Assembly: GCA_030435675.1 (NCBI GenBank)
Contig: CM059624.1
Coordinates: 8,642,769-8,706,768, forward strand
Length of the DNA stretch: 64,000 nucleotides
Origin: Steinernema hermaphroditum
Lineage: Eukaryota > Nematoda > Chromadorea > Rhabditida > Steinernematidae
Direction: 5' to 3'
Positions 59,042 through 64,000 of the stretch are shown here, piece after piece. A model generated the notes under the pieces. That model was not told the origin of the DNA. It searched no databases and saw only the letters and a list, made by a program, of their open reading frames with translations. A program made the translations under genes and the position numbers. The stretch's first letter is position 1. Every line of letters begins with the position of its first letter.

Positions 59042-60080
59042 ATGGCTAACGGTTGTGGCACGACGGCGGGTGGCACGTTGGACATGTTCCTTTCCGAGGA
59101 ACAGCGGAGGCAACACGCCATTTCCTGCGAATAGTAAGTTCTGCCGCTCCTGGTTTCTTTATAGTCGGATTCTTATGCTTTCAGCGCGATGGTCTGTAGG
59201 AAACCGATCGATGGAGTGTACATTATGCCGAGCGCGGAGAACTCGTCCGGTTTGTTTTGTGCGAAAAGATGAGCGAGCATCGAACTTCTCTGTTCCAGTG
59301 TGGAACGGCATAATATTCATCCGTTGTGGGATGTTTGCGGGTGGAATGCTGCGGTTCGTCCTGACTCTACAGCCGGACTTCCCACACACTTCTGCTTTGC
59401 CAGAAGGTTTGCGTACAAATTCTTTGCATTGTATGTAACCTTGACTTCTCAGTCGTTTTCGACCTGCAAGTCTTCCATCCTCACGTGTTTAATGATAGTC
59501 GACGTGTCGACTTTTCACGCCACTTCCCCGATGGATGGAAACGGGACTACCACCACATCCACCACGTCCTGAACTACTTCCAGGTTACAGTAGTACCACG
59601 TACTATCCTAATCCTATCGGTTTTAGCGATTTTTTTTTTTTTTTGACGCAGAGGCAACATCTGCGGCAAATCCGGAAGCGGCGATTCTCTACCAAACGAA
59701 CAAAAAGCAGTTCAGAAAGATGACAGTCGAAACGATAAGGAAAAGCAGGGAACTTATCTACGAACTTCCAGCTGGACTGGACAAGAATGTCATAGTGTAC
59801 GCCATCTATACCCCCTCTACTCGAGCTCGACTAACAATCTTCTAGAATGACACCCTGGGATCAGTCCGTTCACGAGGCGTACCGACAATCGCTTTTGAAG
59901 CTGGCAACAGATCCGTCAAGCAAATCCGACAAAAACAGAGGGTTATCGTGGCTGAGTTACAGCGGACACTTCATGTGCGACATGTACCCCTCCTCTGCGC
60001 TCCAAGGAGGTTTGCCAGTGGGCGAAAGTCCAGAAGAATCCACTGAAGAGAAATTTGAACAACTGGATCTAACAAAATGA
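59042..60080 (+). CDS. AKTIP/FTS homologue, ubiquitin E2 variant of the FHF complex
   Basis: Six exons (59042-59133, 59185-59249, 59299-59406, 59453-59583, 59654-59796, 59846-60080) join in phase to 257 residues. The UBC-like fold is recognisable: EYAMVCRKPIDGVYIMPS, WNGIIFIRCGMFAGGMLRFV, LQPDFPHTSALPEVVFDLQV, FHPHV-RRVDFSRHFPDGWKR, HHIHHVLNYFQ, then NPEAAILYQTNKKQF. The C-terminal MTPWDQSVHEAYRQSL and RGLSWLSYSGHF match the AKTIP tail (W-N-P-S-V-H-D, G-L-S-W-V). No cysteine sits after the position equivalent to H-P-N, so it is a catalytically dead E2 variant. AKTIP acts with Hook and FHIP proteins to link endosomal cargo to dynein. A TTTCAG acceptor about 35 bases upstream and the closeness of the previous gene suggest a downstream operon position. 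Confidence 0.9.
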
Positions 60081-60633
60081 GCCTACTGAAGCAGGTACAT
60101 TACTCGAAGTGTGCATTGCAAATTGTAAATAAAAAGTCAACTTCTTCTAAAAACAAAGTCTACATGCCAAAGAGAATGTCCCATCAAGGAATCGTATGTA
60201 TCCTGCCCTAGAAGGCATTTCAGAGGTTTCTGTCGCTTGCTTCCATCCGTCTTCTGAAGGTCACACGGGTGGAGCTGGGGTTCCGGAGGGTGATCACAGT
60301 CTTTTTTGTGGAATGATGTCCAACTCACAGGCGTTTCAACTGAATTCGGTGGCAAGAGGCGGTGGCTACGCGATGCGTCGCCTAGTCGACGTGTCCTGGA
60401 AGCGCGGCGAAATATTACGCACGTTCGGCTCTGCGATTCGCGTCCCACGGCGTGTGAGCGCCACTGAAAAGCGGGCAAGATCCTGCTCCGTGTATTCCTT
60501 TCCGTGGCTACTCTGAAAGTGCTAGGATGACCGTGTTCGTGAACCGTGTACTCGATGTTGGTGGCCAGCTTCGCTTGCGCTTCTGTTTCTTCACGTGGGT
60601 CACTGTACTGTATGATTTAGGTGAGCTGTAAGG

Positions 60634-62097
60634 ATGCTCGAACAAACACTTCTCTTCGGAGTGCTTCTCAGCATCTGCAGCTATATGGCTGCCTCGAAGC
60701 TCATCCAGGAGTACATTCCCATCTTCGTCGGACGCAAGATGTGCGGACGGGACATGTGCAAGCGGACGGTTTGTGCTCTTTTTTTCTAATCTTGTGAATG
60801 ATAGTAGTATTTGTAGGAAGATCAGAAGCCAGTCCCGGAACCAATGGGAGTCATCGCCGCTGCCGCATACCTGATCACCATGTTTGTGCTCATTCCTTTT
60901 CCGTTCTGGGAATGGGCGCAAAGCGGGTAGGGATTACGGTTCGCTAGAGCACGGCTACAAGTACTGTGTTTCAGGGAGTTTCCATATGTCAAACTTCTGG
61001 CATTTCTTTCGGGTCTCATCAGCATCTGCACGGCGATACTCCTGGGCTTCGCTGACGACGTTCTCGATCTTAGGTGGAGACACAAACTGCTCTTCCCGAC
61101 CATCTCCTCACTGCCCCTCCTGATGGTCTATTACGTATCAGGTTTAAATTGAACACTCTTGTCACCTTTTTATTGTTTTCTTCTAGGCAATTCAACAAGC
61201 ATCCTCCTGCCGAAGATTTTGTACTCCGCCTTCCCGTATTTCGGAAGAACGCTCAACATTGGGGTACTGTACTACCTCTACATGGGGATGGTGATTGTCT
61301 TCTGCACGAATGCCATCAACATCGTCGCCGGCATCAACGGCGTCGAAGCGGGACAGTCCCTCGTGATCGCAGTCAGTGTGGCGTGCTTCAATATCATTCA
61401 AGTACTTTTTCCCTGTTCTGTCCCTTGAAAGTCACTGTGCATAATTTAGTTGATGAGGCCTGAAGCTCAGGACTGGCCCCACGTTCTCTCCCTCTGCTTC
61501 TTGTCACCCTTCATCGCAAGCACTCTGGCGCTCCTTAGGTACAACTGGTTCCCAGCTCGAGTTTTTGTGGGGGATACATTCTGCTACTGGGCCGGAATGT
61601 CCATCGCCGTCGTTGGGATTCTCGGACATTTCAGCAAAACTCTGATCTTGTTCTTGATTCCTCAGGTACGTTATTTCCATGTGTTACCGACTCATCCAGT
61701 CTGTTTTGAGGTCTTCAATTTCGTCTACTCGGTTCCCCAGCTGTTCCACCTTGTACCTTGCCCAAGACACCGACTTCCAAAGTTCAACCCGGAACACAAC
61801 GTTGTCGGAATGAGCTTTGCCGAATTCAGGAAAACAGAGACGGAGAGGCTCGGCAATCTGGCTCTCAAGCTCTTCCAAGCGATAGGATTACTGTATCGTG
61901 AAGAATTCGAAAAGGACGGCGAGCAGTGGGTCCGCATCAACAACCTCACAATCCTGAATCTGATTCTGAAATTCATCGGTCCTATGCGGGAAGACAAGTT
62001 GACTTGGTGCTTCCTTGGACTGCAGGTCCTTTGCTCATGCCTTGCCCTTTTCATTAGATTTGGCCTTGCCAGCCTTGTTTACGACGTTGTAGAGTAA
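60634..62097 (+). CDS. DPAGT1/ALG7, UDP-GlcNAc:dolichyl-phosphate GlcNAc-1-phosphotransferase
   Basis: Exons in phase: 60634-60768, 60817-60926, 60975-61141, 61187-61401, 61450-61665 and 61712-62097. The enzyme makes GlcNAc-PP-dolichol, the first step of N-glycan assembly, in the ER membrane. The protein is polytopic. Diagnostic blocks are IPIFVGRKMCGRDMCKRT-EDQKPVPEPMGV, LLGFADDVLDLRWRHKLLFP (the D-D-x-x-D-L-R-W motif), FCTNAINIVAGINGVEAGQS (N-A-I-N-x-x-A-G-x-N-G), RYNWFPARVFVGDTFCYWAG (F-V-G-D-T) and HLVPCPRHRLPKFNPEHNVV. It ends SLVYDVVE. The last intron needs the acceptor GTTTTGAG at 61711, which is not a TTTCAG. The ATG follows an ATTTAG acceptor by 13 bases. Confidence 0.94.
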
Positions 62098-62207
62098 TTA
62101 TTGTGTTTGTTGTTGGATGTAAATGCTTTTCACTTTGCTTGTTCGCCACATGGAGAAATTGTGAGTCCGGTTCTGGCAGGAACAACAAGTTTTTGAACAC
62201 GCAAATA

Positions 62208-62219
62208 GGGGGGGGGGGG
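62208..62219. repeat. Poly-G tract (12 G)
   Basis: A run of twelve G on the plus strand. Such tracts can form G-quadruplexes, and in C. elegans they depend on the DOG-1/FANCJ helicase for stability. Confidence 0.95.
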
Positions 62220-62384
62220 TAACTTAATTAGGACTACTCACCGCTGGAGCTCATAGTATCCTGTGTATCAGGTACTTCTTCTCGGAAAGGCGACAGAAGA
62301 AATCCGAGTCGATCCTCGCCCGGACGCTCATTTCCGTCATCTCCTTCCGCTTCCGGAAGGGAAGTACATTCGTCTGAAGTTCTT

Positions 62385-62395
62385 GGGGGGGGGGG
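62385..62395. repeat. Poly-G tract (11 G)
   Basis: A second run of eleven G in the same orientation, 166 bases from the first. Confidence 0.95.
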
Positions 62396-63563
62396 ACATC
62401 GGCTCCTTGTCCACACGACTCCTCCGTGGTCTCCTCTGCGCTTCGAGGACTGCTCCAAACTGCGCTCCTTCTTCCAGGAAGGATCGCAACATGTCGGCGT
62501 CTTTATGCCGGCGCCTCTGTGACCCTTCTATCGATTCTTTTCGACGCCGCCGGGTGTACAAATAATCCCGTGGCCCAGTCACTTGTTCGCCGCGTCTTCT
62601 GACCCTCGGACATCCCTGAGAGGCGCCCTCGACCGCATCGATCGTCGTCTTCGCGCCCCTTTCGTGTATTATTTAAATCGCGCACACGTGCAGATTCGAT
62701 TATCTCCGGACTCATTTGGTGTCGCGCGCTCGTTTCGATTGCTTTCCCTCTTTCCCTCCGGCTGCGGATCCCAGAAGTCAAGTCACATGCATTGCGAATG
62801 ATGCACTCGGGTGCACTTCCTCACCGTTCGCCTCGAGTCTCTCCTTCCGGCGATGCTCGGAAGAGGTGCCTTGTTCCCCTAATTAGGCGTTCGTTGCATG
62901 TGTACACGATCCGGGCCGCGCTCTCCATTCGCTGTCCTCATTACGATGCGTTTATTCCTCCCCAGAGGCCCCGCTTCCTCTCCTGTTTCCCGCACTCCTC
63001 GCCCCGTGCCCCGCGGAAGGCGCTGATGGTGCAGACCTAGAAAGTCGTTTCCGTGGAGCCGAGAGGGGCGGAAACGGCGCCGACAATTAATGTTGCCGAA
63101 GTCGGTCGCCTGGGGCCGTTCTTGCTCTGCAAACTCGCGTCCCTCGCAACTCCGAGACGCCCTCGAGAAGTCGAAGAGCGTCTTCGTTTTAATTAGGTTT
63201 CCACTGCAAAGTTGATGGCTTCGAGCACGCGTCTTCTCCTCGACGGGTCCCCTCCGCCTCGGGCCGGATCTGCAACGAGATTCATGCAGATGGCTTAATT
63301 AAATACAAACATGGGACTAAAGGTGTCAAAGTGAACTTCAAAAGTGCGCGCGTGTGCCAGCAGGCGTTCCGAGTAACTAGCAGTCTTCCAGATTCCGCCC
63401 TACCGCGGCAGTGCCCCCAATCAAACTCTACCCGAGGGGTGCTATGGTACAGAAGTGCCCTGGTAACCCCTTGCAGGTCATAGATGCGGATATCCCGAGC
63501 CCTCCAGCCCTCTTCCGCTCCAAATCGCCCTCTCGAGGCTGAGTTCCTCGCCTCTGCGCGTCG

Positions 63564-63972
63564 ATGGCTCCTCGGTGGCCGCGGAGCACCGTCACTCAGA
63601 CCGTCCTCCTTCTCTCCGTAATGGCCTTTCAAGGTTTGTTTGCGCCCCGAAGCGTCGACATCGCGATTACGCCCGACGACTTCTGAATTCGATTAGCCTA
63701 CTCTGGTCAAAAACATGCGCCTCCGCGGCGATCAGAGATCCTCGAGAGGACGCTAGCGCTTTCAGAGGCCGAAGGCATCGGCTGCTTCGTCTGCAGCTCT
63801 TTCAACGGGTCCAATCCCCTCTGCGAGGACACCTTCAACTCGACGATCGACCAGACGACCAGAAGCAGTGCCGCCGGAATTGCCAACTACCAGTTCCCCT
63901 GCTGGTCCTTCAAGAAGAACCGCGAGGGTCTCTTCCCCGCCGACCACTGCATCAAAGTCAGCGGATACCGAA
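63564..63972 (+). CDS. Secreted or GPI-type Ly6/quiver-like protein, 3' part outside window
   Basis: Exon 1 (63564-63633) encodes a signal peptide (MAPRWPRSTVTQTVLLLSVM). Exon 2 (63766-63972) begins EAEGIGCFVCSSFNGSNPLC and continues EDTFN, YQFPCWSFKKNREGLFPADH and CIKVSGYR, then a GTAATA donor. C-F-x-C-x-S-x-N-G-S-x-P-x-C-E-D-x-F and the later P-C and D-H-C-I-K match the three-finger Ly6/uPAR proteins of invertebrates such as quiver/sleepless, which modulate ion channels at the membrane. The remaining cysteines and any GPI signal lie beyond the right edge. Confidence 0.8.
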
Positions 63973-64000
63973 GTAATACTGCGCCATGAACAGCCCTAAA

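Larger units (their letters stand above)
62098..63563. other. Intergenic, G-tracts and AT-rich homeobox-like sites
   Basis: No exon chain is supported. Two long G runs are present (listed). TAATTA/CTTAATTAG-type sequences occur at about 62223-62231, 62879-62886, 63190-63197 and 63294-63301, and could serve the Ly6-like gene downstream. Confidence 0.45.

Overview
The window reads as nuclear DNA of a nematode, probably a rhabditid-type worm and not C. elegans itself. The introns are very short (mostly 35-60 nt) and end in TTTCAG. Many start codons sit 1-20 nt after a spliced-leader-like TTTCAG acceptor. Several same-strand neighbours are spaced like operon members. Protein families agree: anillin, DEG/ENaC channel, NSUN1/NOP2, SLC22, ISY1. 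I could not run any search, so gene names rest on motifs and on exon joins that I checked by hand for reading phase.

Layout. 1-3.3 kb is mobile-element debris: an RTE/CR1-like LINE reverse transcriptase without its catalytic block, an SF1-helicase pseudogene, a perfect palindrome and a foldback element. 3.6-10.7 kb (minus strand) holds an ISY1 splicing factor, a UCH-type deubiquitinase and a membrane-anchored ENPP phosphodiesterase; a foldback element lies between ISY1 and UCH. A minisatellite follows at 11.8-12.5 kb. 13.1-14.8 kb encodes an unrecognised type I membrane protein. 16.8-18.8 kb holds a tandem pair of unrecognised paralogues. 19.9-24.0 kb (minus) holds a UBF-like HMG-box protein and an ankyrin-repeat protein, separated by a TTAA-flanked element. 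24.7-28.1 kb encodes an ataxin-7/Sgf73-like zinc-finger protein; 28.7-30.7 kb (minus) an SLC22 transporter; 32.1-36.1 kb NSUN1/NOP2 followed by a short anillin with its PH domain; 36.7-38.1 kb (minus) a protein with two copies of a YYD-VSDG-YE-GW repeat.

38.1-48.4 kb is a GC-rich, gene-poor block with dense palindromic E-boxes, AP-1 sites and forkhead sites. It looks like a developmental control region. One small TATA-preceded ORF with a SUMO-type motif could be the first exon of a regulator. 48.4-50.6 kb holds three inverted-repeat elements, two with clean target-site duplications.

51.0-54.0 kb encodes a large unrecognised Ser/Glu-rich protein; 54.4-56.3 kb (minus) a DEG/ENaC channel subunit; 57.0-57.6 kb another foldback element. 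58.1-62.1 kb is a run of three plus-strand genes: a small membrane protein, AKTIP/FTS, and DPAGT1/ALG7. The first two are spaced like an operon. The window ends in the first two exons of a secreted Ly6-like protein. Most genes are housekeeping (splicing, rRNA methylation, glycosylation, ubiquitin, cytokinesis), so the most unusual material is the non-coding block and the unrecognised paralogues and repeats.
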